A DNA stretch of 49,642 nt from Bradyrhizobium centrolobii (GCF_001641635.1 NZ_LUUB01000090.1:58776-108417), one strand, 5' to 3'; shown: positions 17,281 to 26,512, counted from the stretch's first letter. Program-made: numbers and translations. Notes: generated by a model not told the origin, from the letters alone.

Positions 17281-18501
17281 ATGAACGCAGATGCGAGAGA
17301 ACTGGCGGCCAATTTCGATCTGGAGAAGCTGACGCCCGAATTCTACGACAATCCCTACCCGACTTATCGTGCACTGCGGGAGAACGAGCCGGTCAAGCGC
17401 CTGCCGAACGGCACCGTGTTCCTGACCCGGTACGACGACCTCGTCGCCACCTACAAGAACACAAAGTCCTTCAGTTCGGACAAGAAGCGCGAGTTCGCAC
17501 CGAAATATGGCGACTCCCTGCTCTACGAGCACCACACCACGAGCCTCGTTTTCAACGATCCGCCTTCTCACACCCGGGTGCGGCGCCTGATCATGGGCGC
17601 GCTTTCGCCGCGCGCGATCGCCGGCATGGAGCCTGACCTGATCAAACTGATCGACGGCCTGCTCGACGCCATCGCCGCCAAGGGCCATAGCGAGCTGATC
17701 GACGACTTTGCTGCTTCCATCCCCATCGAGGTCATCGGCAATCTGCTCGACGTTCCCCACGACGAGCGCAAGCCGCTCCGCGACTGGTCGCTGGCGATCC
17801 TGGGAGCGCTCGAACCGGTCGTGTCGACTGAGGCCGCGGCGCGCGGCAACAAGGCGGTGAAGGACTTCCTTGCCTATCTCGAGACGCTGGTTGCCCGCCG
17901 TCGCCAGAAGCCCGGCAATCCCGAGCGCGACGTGCTGACGCGCCTGATCCAGGGCGAGGAGAACGGCGAGCGGCTGACCGAGAAGGAATTGCTGCACAAC
18001 TGCATCTTCCTGCTCAATGCCGGGCACGAGACCACCACCAATCTGATCGGTAACGGCCTGGTGGCGCTGCATCGGAACCCGGATCAGAAGCAGCGGTTGA
18101 TCGACAACCCCGAGCTGATCAAGACCGCGGTGGAGGAGATGCTGCGCTATGAGAGCTCGAACCAGCTCGGCAATCGCATGACCACGGAGCGGGTCGAACT
18201 CGGCGGCATCATGCTCGATGCGGGCACCTCGATCACGCTGTGCATCGGTGCGGCCAACCGCGATCCCGCGCAGTTTCCGGATCCCGAGAGTTTCGACGTT
18301 GCGCGCACGCCGAACCGGCATCTCGCCTTCGCCACCGGGGCGCATCAATGCGCCGGCATGGCGCTGGCGCGGCTCGAAGGCGCCATCGCGATCTCGCGCT
18401 TCCTGGCGCGCTTCCCGAACTATGGCCTGAGCGGCCAGCCGGTGCGGGGCGGACGGGTGCGGTTCCGCGGCTTCCTGAGCGTACCCTGCTCCATCGGCTG
18501 A
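17281..18501 (+). CDS. Cytochrome P450 (bacterial class I type)
   Basis: Soluble heme monooxygenase of 406 residues. It shows the N-terminal pattern FYDNPYPTYRALRENEPV, the I-helix oxygen-activation motif LLNAGHETTTN, ExxR in the K helix (EEMLRYES) and the heme loop FATGAHQCAGMALARLEG with the thiolate ligand at C357. The start at 17281 follows a weak ribosome binding site and gives the normal family N-terminus. No ferredoxin or reductase gene is adjacent; the flavoprotein at 33584 is a possible electron donor elsewhere in the window. The substrate is unknown. Type 107-like bacterial P450s with this look often act on fatty acids, terpenoids or macrolides. Confidence 0.93.
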   Translation: MNADARELAANFDLEKLTPEFYDNPYPTYRALRENEPVKRLPNGTVFLTRYDDLVATYKNTKSFSSDKKREFAPKYGDSLLYEHHTTSLVFNDPPSHTRVRRLIMGALSPRAIAGMEPDLIKLIDGLLDAIAAKGHSELIDDFAASIPIEVIGNLLDVPHDERKPLRDWSLAILGALEPVVSTEAAARGNKAVKDFLAYLETLVARRRQKPGNPERDVLTRLIQGEENGERLTEKELLHNCIFLLNAGHETTTNLIGNGLVALHRNPDQKQRLIDNPELIKTAVEEMLRYESSNQLGNRMTTERVELGGIMLDAGTSITLCIGAANRDPAQFPDPESFDVARTPNRHLAFATGAHQCAGMALARLEGAIAISRFLARFPNYGLSGQPVRGGRVRFRGFLSVPCSIG

Positions 18502-18568
18502 GCATTTTTGAACGAGCTCCGCATTGTCGGTTAGAATGCGCGCTACCCATGAGCTGGAGTGACGAAGG

Positions 18569-19786
18569 ATGAGTAGTCCGCCAGTCGATGATTTCATCGC
18601 GAGAGAGGCGCGCTTCGGCGCCCGCAATTACGAGCCGCTTGGTGTTGTCCTGTCGCGCGGCGAAGGCGTGTTCGTTTGGGACACCCAAGGCAACCGCTAT
18701 CTGGATTGCCTGTCCGCTTATTCGGCGCTCAACCAGGGCCACTGCCACCCGAAAATCCTGGCCGCGATGGTCGAACAGGCCGGCCGACTAACCCTGACCT
18801 CGCGCGCATTCCACAACGACCAGCTCGCTCCCTTCTACGAAGAGATCGCGGAGCTGACCGGCTCGCACAAGGTGCTGCCGATGAACAGCGGGGCCGAGGC
18901 GGTGGAGAGCGCGATCAAATCCGTGCGCAAATGGGGCTATGAGGTGAAGGGGGTGCCCGACGGGCAAGCCGAGATCATCGTCTGCGCCAACAATTTCCAT
19001 GGACGCACCCTCGGTGTCGTCGGCTTCTCGACGGATGCGGCCACGCGCGAACATTTCGGACCTTTCGCGCCGGGCTTCAGGATCATTCCCTTCGGCGATC
19101 TCGCCGCGCTGGAAGCGGCGATCACGCCGAACACTGTCGCCTTCCTGGTCGAGCCGATCCAGGGCGAAGCCGGCGTCATCATTCCACCGGCAGGCTATTT
19201 CACGGGGGTGCGCGAGCTCTGCACCGCGCACGAGGTGATGCTGATCCTCGACGAGATCCAGACCGGGCTCGGCCGCACCGGCAAGCTGCTTGCGGAACAG
19301 CACGAGGGCATCGAGGCGGATGTGACATTGCTCGGCAAAGCTTTGTCCGGCGGCTTCTATCCCGTCTCGGCCGTGCTTTCCAACAACGAGGTCCTCGGCA
19401 CGCTGAAACCGGGTCAGCATGGCTCGACGTTTGGCGGCAACCCGCTCGCCTGTGCGGTGGCGCGGGCGGCGCTCCGCGTTCTCGTCGAGGAAGGAATGAT
19501 CGAGAACGCTGCGGTGCAGGGTGAGCGCTTCCTGCAAGGCCTCGGAAGCATTCGCGCCAACACCGTCCGCGAGGTGCGCGGACGCGGGCTGATGCTGGCT
19601 GTCGAGCTCAATCCCGAGGCCGGACGTGCGCGACGCTACTGCGAGGCGCTGCAGCTCGAAGGCATTCTCGCCAAGGATACCCACGAGCACACGATCCGCT
19701 TCGCCCCGCCGCTTGTCATCACCAGCGACCAAGTCGACTGGGCGCTGGAGCGGATCGCGGCCATCCTTACGCAGGATTTGACGTAA
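18569..19786 (+). CDS. rocD: Ornithine--oxo-acid aminotransferase
   Basis: PLP-dependent class III aminotransferase of 405 residues, converting ornithine and 2-oxoglutarate to glutamate semialdehyde and glutamate. It matches RocD along its length: YEPLGVVLSRGEGVFVWD, YLDCLSAYSALNQGHCHP, the PLP-phosphate region MNSGAEAVESAIK, VEPIQGEAGVI, the cofactor Asp in LILDEIQTGLGRTGK and the Schiff-base K257 in LLGKALSGGFYPVSA. GGAG precedes the ATG. It follows the P450 by 67 bases on the same strand, but no functional link is evident; no arginase or ornithine cyclodeaminase gene is nearby. Confidence 0.92.
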   Translation: MSSPPVDDFIAREARFGARNYEPLGVVLSRGEGVFVWDTQGNRYLDCLSAYSALNQGHCHPKILAAMVEQAGRLTLTSRAFHNDQLAPFYEEIAELTGSHKVLPMNSGAEAVESAIKSVRKWGYEVKGVPDGQAEIIVCANNFHGRTLGVVGFSTDAATREHFGPFAPGFRIIPFGDLAALEAAITPNTVAFLVEPIQGEAGVIIPPAGYFTGVRELCTAHEVMLILDEIQTGLGRTGKLLAEQHEGIEADVTLLGKALSGGFYPVSAVLSNNEVLGTLKPGQHGSTFGGNPLACAVARAALRVLVEEGMIENAAVQGERFLQGLGSIRANTVREVRGRGLMLAVELNPEAGRARRYCEALQLEGILAKDTHEHTIRFAPPLVITSDQVDWALERIAAILTQDLT

Positions 19787-19892
19787 GGCCTGCCTGCGTC
19801 GGAATACCGCAATGCCGGGCGGCGGCCGAACGATTTCGTCACCTCCGCGTTGAACAGTTGCGGGCGACTGGGACTAGCGTGGAGTTGCTATC

Positions 19893-21869
19893 ATGCTTCC
19901 GCGGGGCGTGTGCTTTTCGGCGTTTTTGGTTGGCGTCTCGATGCTCGCGGCGGGCGTCGGCGCGTCCGCCCAGGACCACCATGGAAGGGGTGGACCACCG
20001 GGACCGGCTGCACGACCGGCAGCGCCACCGGCGATGGCCCGTCCGGCGGCGCCGCCAGCCATGGCGCGCCCCGCCGCGCCGGCATTCCATCCACCGGCAA
20101 TGCCGCAGCGACCGGCGATGGCGCCACATCCGGCGCCGCACATCGCCTCACCGCCGCCGCGTCCGACCCCACACTTCGCTGCACCACCGCCGCGAGCTGC
20201 CCCGCACGTGGCGGCACCGCGGCCTGAATTCCATCGGGCGCCGGCAGCAGCGCAGCGTCCGGCCATGGCACCGCGGCCGACGCCGCATATCGCAGCCCCC
20301 TCACGCCCCAGCGCGCCGCCGGCAGTGAGCGAGCGGCAGGAACGGCCGCGCGAGACGCTGTCGCGCCAATCCACGGAACGCCAGGGCCGCATCGACCGCT
20401 TGCAGCAGCGCGTGCAGCAATTGCAGTCGCAAAAGCCCGCAGAAGGCGCAAGGGCTCAACGCGAGCAGCAACGGTTGCTGCAGTCGCAGAGCCGGCTGCT
20501 TGAGCGCGAGCAGCGAGTGCAACAGCGCGAGCAGCACGTCGACCAGCGGCAGCGCGAGATGCTTACGCGCCAGACCACAGAACGTCAGACGCGCATCGAT
20601 CGGCTGCAACAGCGCGTGCAGCAATTGCAGTCGCAGAAGCCGGAGGGCCGGCGGGCGCAACGTACAGAGGAGCGGGCGTTGCAGACACAGAACCGCCTGC
20701 TGCAGCGCGAGCAGAGCATGCAACAGCGGGATCAGGCGCGCCTGCAGCGGTTGGGACCTGAGCCGACGACAGTTGGGCGAGCCGCCACTGCCGCCGCGCA
20801 GGCCGCCGAGCGCGGGCGATTTGCGGAGCGTTTCCGTGAGCACGCCACTCCGCAAAGCCAAGCGGCACTCATCACCCGCCAGAGCGGCTGGGCTCCCCGG
20901 CAGGCCTGGCGGCACCGTCATCCTGCGGTCTTCGTGGCGTGGCTTGGGCCGGTGTTCTGGCCGTATGCCTATTCCGATATTTTTGACTACACGTTCTGGT
21001 CCTACGCGTACGATCCCGGCTATTGGGCCTATGCCTACGATGACTTCGTCGACACCGTGTTCTGGGGCGGGGATGGCGGCTATTCCGCCTATGCCAGCAT
21101 CAACCCGTATGACTATCCGCAAGCCGGTGGCAGCTACCGCGCGCGCCGGGGCGCCAGCGTAAGCCAGCAGACGCTACGGCAATTGTGTGACGCTCCGGAC
21201 AAGGGCGTGACCGCCTGGCCGATCGCGTCGATCGCGCAGGCAGTACGGCCGACACCCGAGCAGCGCACCCTGCTCGATGACTTGAAGGCTGCGGCGGCTA
21301 AAGCTGCCGCCGTGTTCAAGGACTCCTGCAATGATTCATATGCGCTGACGCCACCCGGCCGCCTGCGCGCGATGACGGCACGCGTCAGCGTCACGCTTGA
21401 GGCGGTGAAAATCGTGCGGCCGGCGCTCGAACGATTCTATGGTTCACTCAACGATGAGCAGCAGGCGCGTTTCAACGCGCTCGGCCCCAATATCGGCGAG
21501 CGCCCGCAACAGCAGCCGCAGCAGCAGGAAGCGAACGCTCGGTCCGAAAGCTGCGGCGATCCGAAATCCAGCCTGACGCAGCTGCCGATCGAACGGATCG
21601 AGGCGGTGGTACATCCGGCGGGCAAGCAAAAGGAAGCGCTCGAACGCTTAGGCGACGCGACCAAGCAAGCGGTTCAGGCCCTGCAGGCTGCCTGCCCGGA
21701 TGACGTGCCGCTGACGCCAGTCGGGCGGCTCGAAGCGATGCAGAAGCGGCTCGAAGCCATGCTGGAGGCAGCCAATCGGGTGCAGCCGGCATTGGACGAG
21801 TTCTATGCAACGCTGAGCAGCGAGCAGAAGGCCCGCTTCAACACGCTGCCGCAGACGGCAAGCCAGTGA
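19893..21869 (+). CDS. Large exported repeat protein with two C-terminal LTXXQ/Spy-like domains
   Basis: Protein of 658 residues, not assignable to a known function. In order: signal peptide cleaved after ASA (residue 26), a Pro/Ala/Met/His-rich segment with ARPAAPPAM repeats (30-145), and a Gln/Arg-rich coiled coil built from two copies (about 155-222 and 223-290, sharing RIDRLQQRVQQLQSQKP). Next comes an aromatic tract rich in WxYAY and DPGYWAYAYDD (about 350-395), then two related all-helical domains (431-531, 551-653), each starting with a Cys and ending in LxxEQxARFNxL. That ending is the LTXXQ signature of Spy/CpxP-like periplasmic proteins. It is monocistronic, with GGAG 8 bases before the ATG. 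A periplasmic chaperone or stress-binding role is inference only. Confidence 0.8.
   Translation: MLPRGVCFSAFLVGVSMLAAGVGASAQDHHGRGGPPGPAARPAAPPAMARPAAPPAMARPAAPAFHPPAMPQRPAMAPHPAPHIASPPPRPTPHFAAPPPRAAPHVAAPRPEFHRAPAAAQRPAMAPRPTPHIAAPSRPSAPPAVSERQERPRETLSRQSTERQGRIDRLQQRVQQLQSQKPAEGARAQREQQRLLQSQSRLLEREQRVQQREQHVDQRQREMLTRQTTERQTRIDRLQQRVQQLQSQKPEGRRAQRTEERALQTQNRLLQREQSMQQRDQARLQRLGPEPTTVGRAATAAAQAAERGRFAERFREHATPQSQAALITRQSGWAPRQAWRHRHPAVFVAWLGPVFWPYAYSDIFDYTFWSYAYDPGYWAYAYDDFVDTVFWGGDGGYSAYASINPYDYPQAGGSYRARRGASVSQQTLRQLCDAPDKGVTAWPIASIAQAVRPTPEQRTLLDDLKAAAAKAAAVFKDSCNDSYALTPPGRLRAMTARVSVTLEAVKIVRPALERFYGSLNDEQQARFNALGPNIGERPQQQPQQQEANARSESCGDPKSSLTQLPIERIEAVVHPAGKQKEALERLGDATKQAVQALQAACPDDVPLTPVGRLEAMQKRLEAMLEAANRVQPALDEFYATLSSEQKARFNTLPQTASQ
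20362..20641 (+). repeat. In-gene tandem repeat encoding the coiled coil
   Basis: Two 76-base copies (20362-20437 and 20566-20641) lie exactly 204 bases apart, in the same reading frame. Their last 30 bases, through GTGCAGCAATTGCAGTCGCA, are almost identical, while the first half has diverged more. This points to a 68-codon duplication that kept its frame. Confidence 0.85.
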
Positions 21870-21898
21870 CCGCCACCAGCGTTGCTTGAGTACCGATC

Positions 21899-22762
21899 CT
21901 AAACCACGCTCCGGTGCCGATCGATGCAGGTGCGCAGCACCTCGTCCATCGGCTTGCACCACCAGTCGTTGGAGAAGATCTCGATCTCCGAATAGCCGGT
22001 ATAGCCCTGCGCTTCGACCGCGGCGCGCACCGACTTGATGTCGATGACACCGTCGCCCATCATGCCGCGGTCGTTGAGGATGTCCTTGGTCGGCACCAGC
22101 CAGTCGCAGACATGGAAGGCCAGCAGGCGATCCTTGCCGGCGCGCGCGATCTGGCCCATCAGCTCCGGGTCCCACCAGATGTGATAGACGTCGAGCGCGA
22201 CACCGAGCATGCCGCTGCGGCCGGGATCGAGCCGGTCGCAGATGTCGAGCGCCTGTTTTGTGGTGTTCACGCAGGCGCGGTCCCCGGCATAGGCCGGATG
22301 CAGCGGCTCGATCGCCAGCGGCATTTTCGCCTGCCTGGCGTAGTCGAGCATTTCGGCCAGCGCTTCCTCGACTTGCACGCGCGCCGCGGCAAGGTCCTTT
22401 GAGGCCGCGCTGCCCGGCCGCGAATATTGCGGCAAGCCGCCGACGACCAGCACGATGCAGGATGCGCCCAGCGCCTTGGCTTCATCAACACAGCGCCGAT
22501 TATCGTCACGCATTTCGGCTCGGTGCGCAACGTCAGAGGTAAACATGCCACCGCGGCAATAGCCCGAGAGGTCGAGCCCGGCATCGCGCACCGCGCGCGC
22601 GGCCCGGTCGAGACCGACGGTCGCGACCTGGTCGCGCCAGGGATCGATGGCGCGGATACCGTGCTTTGCACAGGCTTCGATGATCTGAACGAGGTCACCC
22701 TGCTTGCGGACAGTCGCCGTGTTCAGCGACAGCCAGCGATGGTCAGACGAAAAGTCACGCAT
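21899..22762 (-). CDS. Sugar phosphate isomerase/epimerase-like TIM-barrel protein
   Basis: Protein of 287 residues of the AP_endonuc_2/xylose isomerase-like superfamily, which covers sugar isomerases, epimerases and inosose dehydratases. Metal-site residues are visible in LAIEPLHP (Glu), VALDVYHIWWDPEL (Asp, His), LAFHVCDW (His, Asp) and YSEIEIFS (Glu). Its start overlaps the DUF993 stop by one base (TGATG), and it is the last gene of the seven-gene operon. It probably interconverts a sugar or keto-sugar intermediate of the pathway encoded upstream; the substrate is unknown. Confidence 0.87.
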   Translation of the reverse strand: MRDFSSDHRWLSLNTATVRKQGDLVQIIEACAKHGIRAIDPWRDQVATVGLDRAARAVRDAGLDLSGYCRGGMFTSDVAHRAEMRDDNRRCVDEAKALGASCIVLVVGGLPQYSRPGSAASKDLAAARVQVEEALAEMLDYARQAKMPLAIEPLHPAYAGDRACVNTTKQALDICDRLDPGRSGMLGVALDVYHIWWDPELMGQIARAGKDRLLAFHVCDWLVPTKDILNDRGMMGDGVIDIKSVRAAVEAQGYTGYSEIEIFSNDWWCKPMDEVLRTCIDRHRSVV

Positions 22763-23952
22763 CAGGATTCGAGTCCGTGCGAGGCCAGCACGGTCTTCAT
22801 CCGCTGCGTCGCGAGTTCGGGATTGGCGAGCAGGCCGGCATGATCGGCCAGGCGGAACAGCTCGGCCAGATGCAGCATCGAGCGCGCGCTCTCCTGACCG
22901 CCGACCATGGTGAAGTGATCCTGGTGGCCGTTGAGATAAGCCATGAACACCACGCCGGTCTTGTAGAACCGCGTCGGCGCCCTGAAGATGTGGCGCGACA
23001 GCGGCACGGTCGGTCCCAACACGTCGTGGAAGCCGGCATCGTCGCCTGCCGCAAGCCGTGACAGCGCGTAAGAGGCCGCCGGCGCTATGGCATCGAAGAT
23101 GCCGAGCAGCGCGTGCGAAAAGCCTTGGCTATCGCCCGCGATCAGCTCCGCATAGTTGAAGTCGTCGCCGGTGTACATCTTTATGCGCTTGTCGAGGCGA
23201 CGGCGCATGTCGATCTCGCGCTGCTTGTCGAGCAGTGAGACCTTGACGCCATCGACCTTGGCGGCGTTGCCGTTGATGATGGCAACCGCCGTGTCCATCG
23301 CCTTGTCGAGATCCTTGGTTCCCCAATATCCCGTCAGCGCCGGGTCGAACATGTCGCCGAGCCAGTGAATGATCACGGGCTCGCGGACCTGCGAGAGCAC
23401 GCGGTCATAGACTTTTGCGTAATCGTCGGCGCTGCGGCCGAGCTTGGCCAGCGCGCGCGAGGCCATCAGGATGATGCGGCCGCCGACTTTCTCGACCGCC
23501 GAGAGCTGCTCTTCATAGGCGCGGGTCACGTCGTCGAGGCTTTTGGCATCGTCGACCGCAAGATGATCGGTGCCTGCCCCGGAGAACACCAGTGCGTTAC
23601 GCCGCTTGGCGGCCGCGACCGAGCGCGTGATCAGCTCCAGCGAGGTCGGCCAGTCCAGACCCATGCCGCGCTGCGCCGTGTCCATGGCTTCCGCCACACC
23701 GAGACCGAGGTCCCAGACGTGCTCGCGGAAGGCGATGGTCTTGTCCCAATCGACAGACGCCGAGAGCCAGGGATCGCTGTCGGCGAAGGGATCGGCGACC
23801 GTGTGCACGGCCGAGAACGCGACGCGGTTCAGCGTGCCCTCGAGCTTCGCCGGAAAGCTCCGCGAGGCCGCAAGCCGGTAGGTCTCGATCGAGCGGTCGG
23901 CCTTCGGCAGCTTCAGCGACAATGACGACATCGGCAGGACGGGCTTGTTCAT
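22762..23952 (-). CDS. DUF993 family protein (dihydrodipicolinate synthase/aldolase-like)
   Basis: Protein of 396 residues related to class I aldolases of the DHDPS/NAL superfamily, known as DUF993. The likely Schiff-base lysine is K237 in KVDGVKVSLLD, and the barrel motif VIIHWLGDMFDPALTGYWG is visible at 193-211. The start at 23952 has an excellent ribosome binding site (GAGGAGGG, 4 bases away). In actinobacteria DUF993 genes are often found with a Gfo/Idh oxidoreductase and a TIM-barrel isomerase, and the same trio appears here. Carbon-carbon cleavage of a keto-sugar acid is a reasonable inference, not an established activity. Confidence 0.87.
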   Translation of the reverse strand: MNKPVLPMSSLSLKLPKADRSIETYRLAASRSFPAKLEGTLNRVAFSAVHTVADPFADSDPWLSASVDWDKTIAFREHVWDLGLGVAEAMDTAQRGMGLDWPTSLELITRSVAAAKRRNALVFSGAGTDHLAVDDAKSLDDVTRAYEEQLSAVEKVGGRIILMASRALAKLGRSADDYAKVYDRVLSQVREPVIIHWLGDMFDPALTGYWGTKDLDKAMDTAVAIINGNAAKVDGVKVSLLDKQREIDMRRRLDKRIKMYTGDDFNYAELIAGDSQGFSHALLGIFDAIAPAASYALSRLAAGDDAGFHDVLGPTVPLSRHIFRAPTRFYKTGVVFMAYLNGHQDHFTMVGGQESARSMLHLAELFRLADHAGLLANPELATQRMKTVLASHGLES

Positions 23953-23962
23953 CTTTCCCTCC

Positions 23963-25114
23963 TCAGACCTTGATCGGCGCAACGTCGATCCAGCGCCGCT
24001 CCTTCCAGCTCTTCAGCGCACATTCGGCGAGTTGCACCCCCTTGGCGCCTTCGAGCAACGTGAACTTGTACGGCGCATCTTCGTAAACGTGGCGGATGAA
24101 CATCTCCCACTGCTCCTTGAAGCCGTTGTCGTAAGAGACGTTGTCGGGCAGCTTCTGCCAGTCGCCATAGAAATCGTGCAGCCGCTTCTCGTCGGGATTC
24201 CACACCGGCCGGGGCGTCGCCTGCCGCGCCTGGATCATGCAGTCCGAAAGACCTGCGACAGCCGAGCCGAGCGTGCCGTCGACCTGGAAGGTGACGAGGT
24301 CGTCGCGATAGACCCGCGTCACCCAGGACATGTTGATGTGGGCGATGATGCCGCCCTTGAGCTGGAACGTCGCGTAGGCGGAATCGTCAGCAGTCGCCTT
24401 GTACTTCTGGCCCTGCTCGTCAAAGCGCTCTGGAATGTCGGTGTTGCCGATGCAGACCACGCTCTCGACGTCGCCGAAGAGATTGTCGAGCACGTAGCGC
24501 CAGTGGCAGACCATGTCCAGGATGATGCCGCCGCCGTCTTCGCTGCGGTAGTTCCAGGACGGCCGCTGCGCCTCCTGCCAGCCGCCTTCGAACACCCAGT
24601 AGCCGAACTCGCCACGCACCGAGAGGATGCGACCGAAGAAACCGGAGTCGCGCAGGAAGGCGATCTTCTTCAGACCTGGCAGAAACAACTTGTCCTGCAC
24701 CGTGCCGTGCTTGACGCCCTTCGCGTTGGCGAGCTTGACGACCTCGACCGCCTCCTCGAAGTTGGTCGCGATCGGCTTCTCGCAATAGACATGCTTGCCG
24801 GCGTTGATCGCGCGGGACAGAAGGCCGGGCCGCGCCTGCGTGGTCGCAGCGTCAAAGAACATGGTGTCGCTCTTGTCGGCGAGCGCCGCGTCGAGGTCGG
24901 TCGTCCACCGCGTGATGTTGAACTGCTTGGCGAGCCGCTCGACCTTGTCGGCGCTCCGGCCGACCAGGATCGGATCGGGCATCACGCGATCGCCGTTCCT
25001 CAGCTTCACACCGCCCTGGTCACGGATCGCGACGATCGAGCGGATCAGATGCTGGTTGAGCCCCATGCGGCCGGTGACGCCGTTCATGATGAGGCCGAGG
25101 CGTTGCGTGGTCAT
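23963..25114 (-). CDS. Gfo/Idh/MocA family NAD(P)-dependent oxidoreductase
   Basis: Protein of 383 residues with an N-terminal Rossmann domain (LGLIMNGVTGRMGLNQ, residues 6-21). The conserved EKP motif is at 112-114 (catalytic Lys113), with D200 and H204 in GGIILDMVCHWRYVL acting as the substrate-binding DxxxH. Relatives oxidise a hydroxyl of sugars, inositols or glycosides. The N-terminus NGVTGRMG is less usual than the common GxGxxG, resembling the small subfamily that travels with DUF993. It overlaps the enolase-superfamily gene by ATGA and precedes DUF993 by 10 bases, so it shares their pathway. Confidence 0.9.
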   Translation of the reverse strand: MTTQRLGLIMNGVTGRMGLNQHLIRSIVAIRDQGGVKLRNGDRVMPDPILVGRSADKVERLAKQFNITRWTTDLDAALADKSDTMFFDAATTQARPGLLSRAINAGKHVYCEKPIATNFEEAVEVVKLANAKGVKHGTVQDKLFLPGLKKIAFLRDSGFFGRILSVRGEFGYWVFEGGWQEAQRPSWNYRSEDGGGIILDMVCHWRYVLDNLFGDVESVVCIGNTDIPERFDEQGQKYKATADDSAYATFQLKGGIIAHINMSWVTRVYRDDLVTFQVDGTLGSAVAGLSDCMIQARQATPRPVWNPDEKRLHDFYGDWQKLPDNVSYDNGFKEQWEMFIRHVYEDAPYKFTLLEGAKGVQLAECALKSWKERRWIDVAPIKV

Positions 25115-26508
25115 GCCAATTGCTCCTGAAGTGATGTTGGCTGTTCAAGCGGGCGTAGTGCCGACCAGTCCGGATAGACCGACGTCGCAAAGCCCGTTGC
25201 GGTCAGCGATCCCGTCAGGAGATCGCCGTTGTGAATGGAAAGGCGGATGTCTTGGCCGGCATCAGCATAGAGATCGGGATGCGCGGCCGCGAAGGCTTGG
25301 GCTTCGGCGGCGGGCGCCTCACCGAAGCCGTCGACATAGTGATGGCCGTTGCGCTCGGCATGCGTGACGCCGATCAGGGCGCCGAGCGCCAGATCCTGTT
25401 GCACGGCAAGGCCGGCCTGGCAGGTCAGGTCCTCGCCGGTCACGAAGAACCTTTCTCCGCCCACGCTCCATTTCGCAGCACGGGTGGCGTTGACGATGGA
25501 CTTGTAGAGACCCTTGCAGGATTTCGAGGAAATTCCGCAATAGCCCAGCGCGCGCGCGGCCGGGAAGGCATCGTAGGAATCATCGGCCTCGTCGATGATG
25601 AAGCCGCGCGCCGCGAGCGAGTCGAGCGGGGACTGCCGGGTGATATCGCGCGGCATCGGCTGTTCGACATAGAGCAGACGCGACGAGATCGATCGAAGCT
25701 CGGGTGCGTGATCGAGCCGGTCGATCAGCGTGCGCAAGGCGACGAGATCGGCGTATTGCTCGTTCGCGTCGAGGGTCACCTGGTAGTCATGCCCCAGCGT
25801 GTCGAGTTCCTTACCGATACGCGTCAGCCTTGCCGCATCGGCGGACGGATCGCCCGACAGTTTCAATTTGAAGTAGCGTGCGCCGGCATTCTCGTGCGTA
25901 TCGGCGACACCGCCCTCGCCCTCAACGATGTCGTCGAGACCCACGGTGTGGCGTACCGCGACGCGCGGCAGCGGCTTCCGTTGCGCGAGAAACTGCCCGA
26001 TCTCCGCATCGTTCAGATCGGGCGAAAGGCGCGCATCGATGCCGGCGATGTTGTCGGCCATTCCATCGAAGAAATTCGTATCGGCGCCGCGCAGCAGCGC
26101 ATCGAGGATCGCCTTGTCAATCTCAGCCGGACCATACGCAGCAGCAAGCGGCGGAATGTTCTCCTTCGCGCAGGCCGCAACCTGCGCGCCGATGCATGCG
26201 GCATGCAGCCCGAAGGTCGTGTCAAAATTTGTCTGCGCAAGATAGAGGCCACGCGCGATCGCGAGCGAGCGGCGCAGCCCATCGACTGTCTGCGCCGGCG
26301 ACAGCTCGGGCCGTTTGTCGAACCATTTCGGCACCAGCAGCTCGGCGCTGGCGCCGACTGCGATCCCCTTGCCTTCGACCTCGATCTCCACCCGCACAAA
26401 GAGCTGCGGGGTCGCATGGATCGTGATGGCGCCGAAGCGGAACGGCCGCGCGAATCGCACGGGCCGCTCAAAGAATGCGATGTCTCGCAGCTTCTGGCGC
26501 ACAGGCAT
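25111..26508 (-). CDS. Enolase-superfamily protein (mandelate racemase/muconate lactonizing-like)
   Basis: Cytoplasmic barrel enzyme of 465 residues, longer than the usual 360-400. Visible active-site parts: KxK at K214/K216 in YFKLKLSGD, metal ligands D247 (TLDANEQY), E282 (LYVEQPM) and D306/E307 (FIIDEADDSYD), and lysines in SSKSCKGLYKS (K329, K332) on the opposite strand. Lys on both faces resembles the muconate-lactonizing/racemase subgroup rather than acid-sugar dehydratases, which use a His-Asp dyad. About 100 residues between the capping domain and the barrel (110-205) look like an insertion. It follows the ABC ATPase by 4 bases and overlaps the next gene by ATGA. Substrate unknown. 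Confidence 0.85.
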   Translation of the reverse strand: MPVRQKLRDIAFFERPVRFARPFRFGAITIHATPQLFVRVEIEVEGKGIAVGASAELLVPKWFDKRPELSPAQTVDGLRRSLAIARGLYLAQTNFDTTFGLHAACIGAQVAACAKENIPPLAAAYGPAEIDKAILDALLRGADTNFFDGMADNIAGIDARLSPDLNDAEIGQFLAQRKPLPRVAVRHTVGLDDIVEGEGGVADTHENAGARYFKLKLSGDPSADAARLTRIGKELDTLGHDYQVTLDANEQYADLVALRTLIDRLDHAPELRSISSRLLYVEQPMPRDITRQSPLDSLAARGFIIDEADDSYDAFPAARALGYCGISSKSCKGLYKSIVNATRAAKWSVGGERFFVTGEDLTCQAGLAVQQDLALGALIGVTHAERNGHHYVDGFGEAPAAEAQAFAAAHPDLYADAGQDIRLSIHNGDLLTGSLTATGFATSVYPDWSALRPLEQPTSLQEQLA

Positions 26509-26512
26509 GGCT

